DNA of 64,000 bases from contig CM055103.1 in the NCBI GenBank assembly GCA_029204225.1, positions 57,604,529 through 57,668,528 of the forward strand, in the 5' to 3' direction. The stretch comes from Diphasiastrum complanatum. Taxonomy: Eukaryota; Streptophyta; Lycopodiopsida; Lycopodiales; Lycopodiaceae. Each line of letters opens with the position of its first letter. The first letter of the stretch is position 1. Positions 21,736 to 38,223 of this stretch are shown one piece after another. The translations under genes and the position numbers were made by a program. The notes under the pieces are model-generated. The model was not told the origin of the DNA. It saw only the letters and a list, made by a program, of their open reading frames with translations, and searched no databases.

Positions 21736-22325
21736 AAACTATCAGTAGAGAGACAAGTAGGAATTGAACCAATACCTTCAATCACACACTCACCACCATT
21801 GGCCATGTGAATTTCTTTCTTGGATCCATCATAAGTGACCAAAGAAGTAAAGACTCCTTGTGACTAGTCATGTGTGATTTAGCTCCAGTATCAATCCATC
21901 ATGAATCTTTGTCACCTTCACTTGATATTGGACTTGAAGAACACATCAAAAGAAAATCACAACCATCTAGATCCTCATCATTAGTTGTAAAGTTGTTTTG
22001 CTTGCTACCTTCATCTCTTTGCTTCTTCAAACATTCATTTGCAAAATGCCCTTTGATTCCACAATAAAAGAATTTCAACTTAGACTTATCTTTCTTTTTG
22101 CCAAAAGAGGAAGTCTCACCTTGATCTTGCCCTTTATACCACTTGCCTTTGTCTTTATCCTTGAACTTGCCTTTGATGAACATAGCCTCCTCTTCATAAT
22201 GAGATGTCGATGTAGATCCTCCTCCTCTTGATTGAAGCCTATACTCCTCATTCACCAAGATCTCTTGCAAATCCATAATACTTGGAAAAGTATTTTGGAT
22301 AGAAAAACTTTGAACAACTCTAATT
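21736..22325 (-). pseudogene. Ty1/copia gag end and protease start (family C element 2)
   Basis: The minus-strand frame ending at 21,899 contains the C-terminal part of gag (SIQNTFPSIMDLQEILVNEE YRLQSRGG), a Lys-rich stretch and a zinc knuckle FFYCGIKGHFANEC in which the first Cys of C-x2-C-x4-H-x4-C is Phe. Downstream of the stop, 21,880-21,740 still encodes recognisable protease pieces (CCA/ATG around SHMT, then HMANGGECVIEGIG) in mixed frames. The N-terminal half of gag is gone, replaced by GC-rich filler at 22,326-22,499, and everything after protease is replaced by the cassette. Confidence 0.8.
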
Positions 22326-22499
22326 TTGTTATTTTTGAGTGTGTGTGCCATGGCGCCCCTGTGCCCCTGCGCCCCCAATCGAGCTAGCGGCCCGCGGAGT
22401 GGAGAGCAAGTTGCGAGGGGGAGGGAGCTGGTACGGGGGAGGGAGGGAGAAAATGATGGGGGAAGCGGGGACCTGTGGGGTACAAGGAGAGGGCGGGCA
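22326..22499. other. GC-rich filler segment replacing the primer site and gag start
   Basis: About 165 bp of strikingly GC-rich sequence (for example GCGCCCCTGTGCCCCTGCG and GGGGGAGGGAGCTGG) lies between gag sequence and the LTR that starts at 22,500. The surrounding 5 kb is AT-rich. It replaces the leader, primer-binding site and gag N-terminus that must once have been here, and on the minus strand it happens to stay in frame with gag (Pro/Ser/Leu-rich, not recognisable). The strong strand asymmetry, G runs on the plus strand in the right half, could favour secondary structure. Origin unknown. Confidence 0.7.
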
Positions 22500-22886
22500 T
22501 GTGAAGGATTCAGATCAATGATGATCCAATCCACAAAAAGATCTTGGATTACAAAAGACGCTACGCTACCAATCTCACCAATGTAGAAAAATCAGCATCT
22601 ACACACAAAATGAGATGCATACTCTAATAGAACTTGATCAAACATGAATCAAAAGATAAAGTATTGTTGCTATCATACAAAACTAGCAAGCTATTGTATT
22701 TCACACATGTTAATCCAAAAATAGCAAATATAGATCATTCTACACATAGAATTGCATGCAATCACAAGTATAGTGCACCAATGGATAGCAAAACCCAAGA
22801 GAACCATGTATAAGCATGAAATGAGATAGAGAAGAGAGAAGATATGTCTCTCTATGAGCTACATCCTTTTATAGCAGGTCCAAACC
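22500..22886 (-). repeat. LTR, family C, truncated at its right side
   Basis: The sequence from TGTGAAGGATTC follows the family C LTR for ~387 bp up to the CCTTTTATAGCAGGTCCAAACC region and then breaks into unrelated DNA starting TGTAGTGGG at 22,887. A putative Ty3-type LTR starts at this break. Confidence 0.9.
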
Positions 22887-24262
22887 TGTAGTGGGTTTCT
22901 TTCCTTGCCTAACCTCAAACCACGATCTAGTCAATCTAGCATCATGAAGTTTGTTGTCACTCGTAGGTTCGTTCCCATGAGACGAAGTTTGTTGTCACGC
23001 GTAGGTTCGTTCCCATGAGAGCGATAGTATAGATCAGATTTCAACATGAATGGAATATCCACATCTAACTCTAACATCCATTAATCCTAAACATTAACAC
23101 TACGATCCATTAACACTACACATTCACAACAAAGATAACTTACTCTTTCTCTCTCATAAAAAGTATAATAACATACAATCCCCATAACAATCAGATCCAA
23201 CAATTAGCAAAAACCATAGAAAGCATGAGAGATGGAGGAAAAGTGATAGAGAGCAGGACATTCATCAATCCATTTCTGAAGAGAACCAATCTGCTTTATT
23301 GAAATGAGGAAATGAACATGTGTAGGAACTCGAGTTGGTCCCTTCTTATAGTAGAGAGGAGGACCCTGGCCTCTGAATCATATTCGTCCATTTCTGCCTC
23401 CCTAATTATTGTTAGCAACTGTGCTAACACAAAGAAAATAAAATAATAATAATAAAACTTCGTGGCATGTGTTGTGTAAGACCACGTATGAGTATCTGTC
23501 AATAAACTTCAAGCCATGGCATGTGAGTAGAAGCTTAAATAATAATAAAATAGCTTAAACTTAGATTTAGAACTTAGACTTAGGAAACTTAAGATTAGAA
23601 ATATTTTATCTTAAGTTTTTCTAAGTTAAGAAATTTGAAGTTCTAAATCCTAAGTTAAAAGTTCTTGAAAAGCTAGAAACAAATTAGTCCCATAAGTTAG
23701 TAGACACTTATGGAAGACCCTCCTTGCCATAAAAGGAGAGGTATTTGCATTGTAACCAACACTTTTGAGATTAAGCTATCTTGCTCTCTATTTTGGAGAA
23801 TTATCATTCTATGTCATTTGTGTTCCCTTTGGAAAGCTGTTGTTGAAGGCTTCCCATCTTCTTGGTGCACCAACATCATACATCCTATCCATAAAAATGG
23901 TGAACCAGCTTGAGGGAAGGTGCTCGGGCCTCCTCTTGCCTCCTTTTCATTGGTTTATTGTGGCATGTTCTTTATGCTTATCTGTTTAATATTAGCCGCC
24001 ATATTATTTTATTACCCTTTGGGTGTTAAGTAGAATTTAAATTAAACACCTTGCTAGTTGGGTAAGCCTTAGCAAGGGTTGTATTTTGTCACCTTGGGTA
24101 GTTTCATTTCCATTTTGAGCACTAGTTGGGTAAGGCTTAGTGCTTCCATCATTACTTCTTAGTTTCGCATTTCTGTTTGAACCTTGGTAGAAACTTAAAA
24201 AGTGGATACTACACCTGTAAGTAGATCTAGCCACCACACATTCCGAAGAAATACTTCCAACA
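22887..24262 (+). repeat. Putative Ty3-type LTR
   Basis: The segment begins TGTAGTGGGTTTC exactly where the family C LTR is interrupted and ends ATACTTCCAACA directly before a primer-site-like sequence, so a TG...CA LTR of about 1.38 kb is plausible. Inside, a ~37-bp block GAAGTTTGTTGTCAC-CGTAGG is tandemly repeated at 22,957-23,020. Two CTAGTTGGGTAAG-CTTAG blocks lie near 24,053 and 24,123. There is no second LTR in the window to confirm it. Confidence 0.45.
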
Positions 24263-24263
24263 T

Positions 24264-24280
24264 TGGCATCGTTGCCGCTT
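24264..24280 (+). other. Primer-binding site, Ty3-type (degenerate)
   Basis: TTGGCATCGTTGCCGCTT resembles the common plant Ty3 primer site TGGCGCCGTTGCCGGGGA with a few changes. It lies two bases after the CA end of the putative LTR, the usual spacing, and is followed 0.9 kb downstream by a gag remnant in the same orientation. Confidence 0.55.
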
Positions 24281-25149
24281 TTTAAGTATTTTTCTACCAA
24301 GCTTCTTCTCCTTTTTCTTTTGTTTTTTGCTTCCGTGTTGTATGTTTGCTTGTGTGCTTATCTCTATCTACCAACAAATAGCGCGCGTTGTCTCTCCAGG
24401 TCCTACACGAGCTGCAAAGCAATTTCTCAAACTGGGAGGAAGCAACAAAAGAGTTAACTTGGGCATTTTCCTCAAAAGAAGTGACCCAAGTGACCTTTTT
24501 CACAACCAAAAAGGTATATCAGAATTTGCCAGTCTGTCTGCAGCCCTAACAGACCCTGATCTTTCATTTTATCACCTCCACAAATTCTGATCACAATCAG
24601 ATTTTGAGAAAACAGCCTGATATACTATCAAAATCCCTTATTTCTCATCAAAATCTTTGTCCTAGAATTCTCCGACTTCACTGAGGCTAGATCTCATTAA
24701 GATCAGTCCTTCAGCAGCTCCACGAATTCTATCTCACAGAGTTTGCCCGCTATTGGTCAGAACATCACATTTTTCTCTATATTCCCTATCTGCCAGTCAA
24801 ACCTCTCTGTTAGAATTCGCCATCCAGCTTAAGAATTCGTCCTCACAGAGCACAATTTCCCTGTACTATCCGTGAATTTTGAAACGCCAAATTTTTTCCA
24901 GAAAATCTAAAAAAATCACTATTCTGACATTCAGAAACCTTTTTCAGAATTCGCGAGTATTACAGTTAGATTTATCTGACTCTCCACGATTTCTCAGCCT
25001 GTCCGCAAATTCTATAACAATAAAAAAAGACCAATTTTTGTCCTACACTATCCATTCTGCAAGCAAACTGCCCTTTTTCTCAAGTACAGTCCTGTCCTGC
25101 TCATCTATATTCTACATCATATCTCGCGACTATGCTGAATCTTCTAATC
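24281..25149 (+). other. Leader of the Ty3-type element
   Basis: Pyrimidine-rich sequence with many AATTC(T/G)-containing phrases (for example CGAATTCTATCTC and GAATTCGCCATCC) but no open frame that can be supported. Its position between primer site and gag identifies it as leader. Confidence 0.45.
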
Positions 25150-26022
25150 CGACTCCTCCATGAAAGGAACGAAGAATTTCACATATCGATGCACCAAAGT
25201 ACGATGGCGAATCTGACCCAGTCTGATTTCTCCAAGACTTTGGTAATGCATGCCATTTTTATGGAGATACCTTTGAAACTGAAAAGCTTCGTCTATTTCC
25301 CATGGTACTCTATGGCACTGCCAAGGAGTGGTACTTGAATCTTGAAGCTCCTGATCTTGCTTCTTGGACCACCCTCAAGGATGCTCTCATCAAGCGTTTC
25401 AAACCATCCAAACTGACTCAGAGCTCATTCATTCAAATTACTCATATCAAGATGTGTCACGAAGAGTCTGTTCAAAACTACATTGAGCGCCACGAACTCA
25501 AACCAGTTGACCTTTATGATCAACTTAAAGATGTGATGACTAATGTTATCCGTGAAGAAGACGAAGGTTTCGACGATGACTTTAACCATCGTGAAAAGAA
25601 ATCTAAAAATCCGGACCGTCCTAATCACCCGAAATCTGATAATATTGCTCAGTATTATGAACTTCTACATCAAATGAAAACCTGGCAAAAAGCTCAACAA
25701 TCTCATATTGGATAAACTCACTGCCGATATCCGAACCGCCATGAAACAAATTGCTGAGAAATCCTTTCCAACAAGGGAAAATTTCTGCTGTCCAATCTGC
25801 TCACAACATCACACTGCTAATGAATGCCCTCAACTACAAAATCATTTCCCAGCAGCCACCAAACCAACCATCTATCGAGCTTACCACCCGTACCCGCCAC
25901 AACAACCTCTGCCACGATCAGGGATTTACCAACCACGACCACCTGCACCAAATCAATACCCATCCCACGTCAATAGTTTGTTGTTAACCAACTTGCCCCA
26001 CAAAACACTGTCCATTGTCTAA
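25150..26022 (+). pseudogene. Ty3-type gag, frameshifted
   Basis: One plus-strand frame encodes the start of a retrotransposon capsid domain (APKYDGESDP, a TGA in place of a conserved Trp, then FLQDFGNACHFYGDTFE) and continues as LFPMVLYGTAKEWYLNLEAP, ALIKRFKPSK and YIERHELKPVDLYDQ up to a stop at 25,713. A frameshift near 25,690 leads to the second frame (LTADIRTAMKQIAEKSF), which carries a zinc knuckle CPICSQHHTANEC of C-x2-C-x3-H-x4-C form, one residue shorter than the standard knuckle and like that of some Athila-type gags. A Pro-rich tail follows and ends at 26,022. Protease and reverse transcriptase are not found downstream. Confidence 0.75.
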
Positions 26023-26689
26023 GGATGCTGAAGTTAGAAAGAGACTATTGGAAGCGAGATTTCTAGGTTGCGTGCCACCATGGTCAGAGGAGAATGACAT
26101 AGTGTTAGTGTAGTGTGGTACGAACGTAGATGAGAGCTTTGACTTTTGACATGTTGTATTGAGAGAGGTGGATGCTGAGAATAGGTTGCTACGAGTAGCT
26201 TGTCTAGAGACCAGTCAAAGGCATAGAAGTAGATGGAAAGTAGCAGAGGAGAATGACATAGTGTTGTGTTGATATTTTATCTAACTGGGTTGTTGTTGGT
26301 GAACGAAGGGTGGAGGAGAATGGAAAAATAAAACGATTGCCAATTATGTGGCATTCGTATACTTGAAAGAAATGAAATGCGATATATAGCTTGTAATCAT
26401 TTTATTTTCTTGACATAATTGAATTGTTAGTTGTCATGATTCCCACTCTGTGCATGATTATGAGTTAAAGATTTTTTTGCAAGTAATGATTGTTTTTAAT
26501 ATTTATTGTAATTTTTACTGTTGTAGATACAATTAATAATTTTTTTTTTTATTGACATCATATACAGGATTTTTATTTGATTGATATGGACAGAAACCAT
26601 GTGTCATGTTCAGAGTTGACCAATAAGGACGAGGTTTGACCTTTCATAACATTTTCTAATATGTGTGAAGTATTTTTGATTTCTGAATA
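26023..26689. other. Spacer, nothing recognised
   Basis: A GGAGAATGACATAGTGTT phrase occurs twice (26,091 and 26,247), a small direct duplication. No coding or transposon signature is seen. Confidence 0.4.
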
Positions 26690-27960
26690 GACTAAGTCAC
26701 ATTTCTGAATAGACTAAGTTGCATATCTGATAGATTCGGATTATAGTTCTGTGAAGTATTTTTGATTTATAATAGACTGTTACGCTTTTCCAAATATTTG
26801 TTTTGCAATATTTGCTTTTCCAATACATATTAGAAATCAGTTTTGAGTTGGAGTTCTGATGCCAATGTTTTGCAGATCTACTGATGTCCAGATTTCTGAT
26901 TAATGTAGCCAGTGAATGCAGATCCGTGAATAGATATTTGTGAATGGAAAAGCAAATATTTGGAAAAGCATGGCTTTTGAGTATTGATTTTGATTTCCGA
27001 ATATTGTAAGTCACATTTCTGAATAGACTAAGTCGCATATCTGATAGACTCAGATTATAGTTCCATGAAGTATTTCTGATTTTTGATAGACTAAGTCACG
27101 CTTTTCTAAATATTTGTTTTGAAATCAGAAATTAGTTTTGTTTTTTAAATACTTGCTTTACCAATAGACATCAAAAATCAGTTTTAGAAAGAAGTTTTGA
27201 TGCCAATGGTTTGCAAATCTACTAATGTCCAGATTTTTTATGAATGTAGCCTGTGAATGTAGATTTGTGAATGCGAAAGAAAATATTTGGAAAGCATGAC
27301 TTTTGAGTATTGATTCTGATTCTGAATAGACTAAGTCGCATATCTAATATACTCAGATTATAGTTTCGTGAAGTATTTTTGATTTCTGATAGACTAAGTC
27401 ACGCTTTTCCAAATATTTGTTTTGAAATCAGAAATCAGTTTTGCTTTTGAAATATTTGCTTTTCCAATAGACATCAAAAGTCAGTTTTAAAATGGAGTTC
27501 TGATGCCAATGGTTTCCAGATCTACTAATGTCCAAATTTTTGATGAATGTAGCTTGTGAATGCAGATCTGTGAATCCAGATTTGTGAATGCAAAAGCAAA
27601 TATTTGGAAAAACGTGACTTTTGCGTATTAATTTTGATTTTTGAATAGACTAAGTCGGATACCTGATAGACTCAGATTATAGTTCCGTGAAGTATTTTTG
27701 ATTTTGATATGCTAAATCACGCTTTTTCAAATATTTGTTTTGAAATCAAAAATCAGTTTTGCTTTTGAAACATTTTCTTTTCCGATAGATATCAAAAATC
27801 AGTTTTGATGGAGTTATAATGCCAATGCTTTGCAGATCTACTGACCTCCAGATTTTTTATGAATGTAGCTTGTGAATGCAGATCTGTGAATGCAAATTTG
27901 TGAACGCAAAAGCGTGACTTTTGAGTATTGCTAATGATTCTAGAGCACAGACTTTTCCGT
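26690..27960 (+). repeat. Tandem satellite, about four units of ~310 bp
   Basis: Units are marked by GAATAGACTAAGTCGCATATC-like starts near 26,706, 27,020, 27,322 and 27,640 (spacing about 302-318 bp). Each unit contains CACGCTTTTCCAAATATTTG and, some 200 bp later, AAATATTTGGAAAAGCGTGAC-like sequence, which is its inverse, so every monomer carries a built-in inverted repeat. Units also share GCAGATCTACTGATGTCCAG and GAATGTAGCCTGTGAATGCAG. No coding is visible. Confidence 0.85.
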
Positions 27961-28289
27961 TTTTTGTTAGAAAAGATAGAAAGAGTTAGAAGGAGCCTTC
28001 CTTAGACTGGCGGGGATTGTATGCTTCTTGTGGAATAGCCCAAACCATTTGAAACCATCTATTGATATCCAGATTTTGAAAACCCTCTGAAAGTGCAGCC
28101 ATCTGAAACCATTTTCCGATGTCCAAATTTATGATGAATGTAGCCTGATGAGTGCAACTATTTGAAACGATTTGAAATGGTGTTGCTATGTTTTGTTTAC
28201 AATAACATAAGTCTTACATATTCAATTTGTAAAAGTTGTTACTATTTTTAATGCCAAAAGATATTGCATACAAGAGCCGATTACTTTTT

Positions 28290-30200
28290 GATGTTTAGAG
28301 AGCATACATGCAAGAAGTGGAGGATGGGACACAATTTCCGTGTGGATCCTTTTTAAGATTGTTAGAAGGCAATCCTTTGAACACAGATGAAACTTTCATT
28401 CTTCCATAGGTTGATTTCTTCAACTATAAGTCTTTGAATAGTATTTATAGCCAAATTATTTGCATACTTTTACATCCCAAAATTGTCTTTGTTTTTTGGA
28501 ATATATGATTGTAATCTTTGGGAATGTATTTCATAATAAAACTATGTTTTCATGTTTGTAGGAGACGGTTGAAAAAACAATGGATAAAGTGCTACATGAA
28601 AACAACCATGCAAGCGATATCGAACAGAGTAATAAGATATGTATTGTGCTTTTTATATTAAATGTGATATAAAATTCTTGAATTTGTAAGATGTTATTGA
28701 ATGCAATTGTCTTTGTGAACCTTAGCATCACAAACGACATACAATGAGGTCTTTGAAATCCTATTACGTATATTAAGAAACTTTTGCTTTCTTCATGCAT
28801 ATTTGATTGCTAGCATGTGTAAAAAGAGGCGATGTCTTCAATATCAGAGCCTCGACCTTTAAGAAAAAGAAGCAAACAAACTCGAAAGGTATGTCCTAAG
28901 ACTGTCCCTATGTTCAATGTTTATTATAAAAAGTTTGAAATTGTTTGAAGCTAATACGTAAGATTTTTTGGTGCAGATGAGCATAAAGTTGCAAAAAGTT
29001 GTGGAAGATGCAATGACATACAAAATATTTTCTCACAAAAAAAAAAGAGTGGTTCTTGATGAGCCTCAAAGAATGAAAATAAGTCGTTCTATATTTTTGC
29101 GTCTATGTCAGTTTAAAAAATCGAAGTTTTTTTTCATGTGCCTTCAGTTTCATTGCTATTTTTATTGTTTGGTACTGGATATAGCTGAGCTTGCGTTTAA
29201 CAAATTTCCAGTCGTCAACATGGCTCAAGTAAGAGACATGAGCATATCTTATTTTTTGACCAATGTGTATGCTAGTAAAGTCTTCCCATCTCCTTGCTCA
29301 CTACTGTTGGAGGTGATGCACTAGCATCATGTGCACCGCTAAGAAAGCCATCAAAACAGCTAGAATTGCTTTTCAGACTTGTGGAGGGATGGTGCGATTG
29401 CTTTGAGGAAAGTCCTCGGTCTGTCCATTCTCTTGCTCCATCCTATTTTCTATATCCTAGACTTTCATGTCATATTAAGTGCTCTCCAATCTGCTGACCC
29501 TCCTGCGTTCTTTGCTCTTGCATCTCTAGAATGTTTTCCAACTTATCCGCTTGCATCTCATTCTAGCCAACAATATTTCATTCTCACAATTTTAGGGCTT
29601 CATTCTGATGGTCGTGCTCCTGATAATCAGCATGGTCACGAGAAATATTTGCTAAGTTTCCATTCTACAAGCCTTCTCTTGTAAACTTCTTGATGCCTCC
29701 CAATCTCCGAACTAACATATTCTAGCGTGGTATTTGCATAACTTGCTTCATTCAGGTTTACTTCCTGTTCCATCTTGCAGCTTGTGCTCTGTATCCTCTT
29801 GCTCTTCCACTTAGTCTTCATGCTGCATCCCTATAGTTTTCTTGTTCACTATCTGTGAAATGGTGAAGTCTCGGACCAGCAGGGTATTATGTTGATGTTT
29901 TTTAGATTATAAATAAACTCGTTCCAGCCCAGTATGTTTTGGAATGTACTGTATGGAACGTACTATACAAAACGTATTGTACGTTCTGACCCTTTTGGAT
30001 CGGAACGGGCTTCTTAGATTTCAATTAAACATCTTGTAATGTTATGCAATTTTTTATTGAACAAGGATGTTTTTGCAGGTGTTCACAATTGAAGATTTCA
30101 GTGAAGAAGATCAAGAAACCATTGTGATGAGATACTTTAATGTGCCAACAGTTGACGAGCTGTACAAGGGGCCCAAGGGTTATCACAATGCCCTTTAAAT
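28290..30200 (+). other. Exon-like pieces of an unrecognised gene or gene relic
   Basis: Several short open stretches are bounded by plausible splice signals on the plus strand: 28,298-28,406 (AYMQEVEDGTQFPCGSFLRL), 28,562-28,636 (ETVEKTMDKVLHENNHASDI), 28,826-28,889 (SISEPRPLRKRSKQTRK, donor AAAG/GTATGT), 28,977-29,120 (acceptor GTGCAG, then MSIKLQKVVEDAMTYKIF and RVVLDEPQRMKISRSIFLRL) and 30,074-30,199 (acceptor TTGCAG, then VFTIEDFSEEDQETIVMRYF and VPTVDELYKGPKG). The amino-acid composition looks protein-like, but I cannot link the pieces in one frame with certainty or name a family. It may be a real multi-exon host gene or a decayed one. 29,290-29,690 contains an additional unrecognised Cys/Leu-rich stretch. 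Confidence 0.3.
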
Positions 30201-30497
30201 GCCCAAAAAAGCTTTGGGGAAAAAAGTTTTTTCTTGCCAAAAAAACTCGAGAAACATGAGAGAAGACATAGTCAATTGTCTTCTACAAAAGGGCAAAGTT
30301 TTAGTGAAGAAAAAAAAGAGAAATGGCATTGCACTGAACGACATAGAAGTTAGAAAATGAATTAAGAACTTATGCATTGGATTCTATAATATTCAGGATG
30401 ATATGTTTCTTGTTTTAATATGCATATTGTTCAGATCTAAATTTGTCCGATGTTATTTGGGTATATGAATTGATGTTTTGAGTCAACTTCTTATATA

Positions 30498-33790
<3,293 letters not shown>

Positions 33791-33946
33791 AATAAGGTAC
33801 AATAAAAATTTGTAAAGTTGTGACAGTGAATTACTTGATGTTCTCTATTTTATTATTTAGTTTTTTTTACAAGACACAAGTAAAAACATTGTCTTCAGAC
33901 TTTGTAATTTCTCATTGCCCACTTTGCAGCAATAAAAAACAACTGA

Positions 33947-34054
<108 letters not shown>

Positions 34055-34135
34055 TGCAATATGCTTTACATTATTTCATTGCACACTTTGCATCAACATA
34101 AAACATATAAAACAACAGTTATAAAATCTATATTG

Positions 34136-34986
<851 letters not shown>

Positions 34987-36082
34987 ATGTTCAGAGCTGA
35001 TTCATCTATGGATAATGAAGAAAAACATTACCTGGTGATGGATGAATTTTCTTCTATCAATAATTTGAGATGAAGTCACAATCAGGATTTAGAGATCACA
35101 CAAAATCAAGACTCCACTTTGAGCGTTCATGACATTCTGATCGTTCAAGATCATTCACCACAGGTTTTCTTCTGTGAAGATCCATCACATGATCCTTTGT
35201 GTGTTATATTGGATTTGAATGGAGTACTAATCAAACGTTGGGATAAAAAGCCAAGTCTTCCGAACATTGAGTATTATGAGGGAAAATGGTTGCAACTTCA
35301 ACCTGGATGCTTGGAGTTTTTAAAAAAGTAGGTCTCAATAGCCAAGGTCAGAATTTGGTCAACTATGGTATTTAGAAATGTCTTGAAAACATATAGCTAT
35401 ATCGAACAAAAACTTGGTGGCAAGTTGTCGTTGTTTATGCTATGGTCTCAAGAAAATTGCTACCAAAGTGACTTAAAGAGACCAGATAAAAAGGATGTAC
35501 GTGCAGACTTCAAACCTTTGGACAAGGTTTGGAAACATTTTCAAAAATTGCATTGTCAAAAACACAATTCTCATAGATGACTCGCCTTACAAAGCTTGTA
35601 TGAATGATGCAAGAAATTTTTTGTTTCCACATGTATTTGGTGGTTGTGATGGTCTAACTTCAGATGACTTTTTGATGAAAAAGCTATGGCCACTTCTGGA
35701 GGCAGTGAAAATGGAACATGACATCGAATCAGTCTTAGCATTACATCGTGTTGGTCAAATGCCAATAACAGAGAAACATGTATTGTACAGATATTTGCAA
35801 CCGGTGTTGAAAACACCATGGCATCAAGGACTCCCATCTCCTGTGCATGAAAACAAGGTTGAAGAAAGATCAATCGAGGGCAAATCAATTTATGAAGAAC
35901 TATCTACAGATCAACTTTTGAAACTGGAACAATGGAAAACCAACAAAAGACAACTTTCTAGGGGAGAAGCAATGGTGTTAGCAACTGTTACTAGTTTTAA
36001 AAGGCTTATAGCCACTCATCAGCAAATTTTGTGGCATATTCATGAATTGCTGAAAAAATTGCAAAGAGAAAGATTTTTGTAG
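34987..36082 (+). pseudogene. FCP1/NIF-type HAD phosphatase-like gene, broken
   Basis: FCP1-like domains belong to the HAD superfamily and typically remove phosphate from Ser/Thr. The frame opens at an ATG at 34,987 and shows the domain landmarks in order: CVILDLNGVLIKR (motif I, gat at 35,212), LQPGCLEFLKK, AKVRIWSTM (motif II type, about 35,350), FKPLDKVWKHF, and after a frameshift TILIDDSPYKACMNDARN (motif III type, 35,576), FPHVF and a long helical tail ending at 36,082. Defects are a TGA at 35,071, a TAG at 35,329 and a one-base frameshift near 35,540. Motif I has Asn where DxDx(T/V) has the second Asp; DLNG variants are known in some plant relatives. No intron is needed across the domain, which fits a processed copy, but this is not proven. 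Confidence 0.8.
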
Positions 36083-37374
<1,292 letters not shown>

Positions 37375-37382
37375 ACCTCAAA

Positions 37383-37400
37383 TAAAACCCTAACCCTAAT
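37383..37400 (+). promoter_or_regulatory. Telo-box (AAACCCTAACCCTAA)
   Basis: AAAACCCTAACCCTAATC holds two telomere-type CCCTAA units. The AAACCCTAA motif is a known promoter element of plant genes for ribosomal proteins and the cell cycle. It is flanked by CT-rich DNA on both sides, and an ATG follows at 37,411 with a reading frame that closes after 17 codons. A complete retrotransposon sits ~130 bp downstream. A short interstitial telomere relic is an alternative. Confidence 0.5.
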
Positions 37401-37527
37401 CTCTCTCTCACATGGAAAATATTCGTTCTCTATCCTTCTACAAAATCTGCGCGTTCTCTCTCTAGAAGTTTCTAAAGCCACGTGCCTTTCACCCACAATT
37501 CATAATATTTCAACTGCCGGTGAAAGA

Positions 37528-37532
37528 TGTTT
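37528..37532. other. Target-site duplication TGTTT, left copy
   Basis: TGTTT lies immediately before the left LTR (37,533) and again immediately after the right LTR at 43,512-43,516. A 5-bp duplication is standard for copia integrase. Confidence 0.95.
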
Positions 37533-38223
37533 TGTGAAAAGTACAGTACTAAGGACCATAAATGGATCTTTGAATGATCCACAAGGTGATTGTATGCTTG
37601 TTAAACAATCTATCAGAAACTAGTCATCAGAAAACAAGATCTAGTTTAGCAGCTTGATAGGAAACAAGTAGAGACAATCAAAGCATTGATCAAATAGTCT
37701 AATCCAACTCCACACATGTGGAAATAAGGTTGTAGTACGGCCTGTAGACAGTGTTTACAAAGTGTCAAAGCTGGGTTTCATTGGAAAAATAGAGTAATCA
37801 CCATACAATGAGAGGAAACTCGAGTTTCTCCTTGAGGCTCCAAAAAGTTTCTATCTTCTCACTATGGAGAATGGAAATACATAGTAAAACACACTTCCTT
37901 TGCAAAGTTAGGTGAAAATCCAGCATGTAATAAGGAAGTAGACTCCACTTTCTTGCCCTAATGTGAAAACCCTAGTCTAGATCCAAGAGTCATGCTTGGT
38001 AGGTGCATGGTAGGTACAAATCTCATCATAAATCATGGTCTAGATCCTACAAAGTAGGAATCACTACCAAATAGACACAACCACTCCTCTTGACTCGTGG
38101 TAACCTACTTTAGGTGTGTATGTACAAGTGGCACTTTGGCCATTCAAGTAACCAACAAACAATATTGACAAAATGTACAATATTCTACATGGCTAGATTT
38201 GCCAATGTAGGCAATTTTTCACA
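37533..38223 (-). repeat. LTR, family A (3' LTR)
   Basis: Starts TGTGAAAAGTACAG and ends CAATTTTTCACA. The gag-pol stop codon (38,185-38,187) lies inside it. The extended G-box palindrome seen in the partner LTR is mutated here to CACACATGTG. Confidence 0.97.

Noticed and set aside
22326-22586. Plus-strand ORFs in the GC-rich segment as a gene
   Set aside because: Open frames occur in several phases because GC-rich DNA has few stops; composition is Gly/Arg/Pro-rich and no motif is seen.
26690-27960. CRISPR or rDNA spacer repeats
   Set aside because: The ~310 bp units show a satellite pattern and no rRNA sequence is adjacent.
28531-28800. Minus-strand ORF of 89 codons as a gene
   Set aside because: Composition matches AT-rich noncoding DNA, and plus-strand exon-like pieces overlap it.
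37383-37400. Chromosome-end telomere
   Set aside because: Only two CCCTAA units; a telo-box or tiny interstitial relic is more likely.
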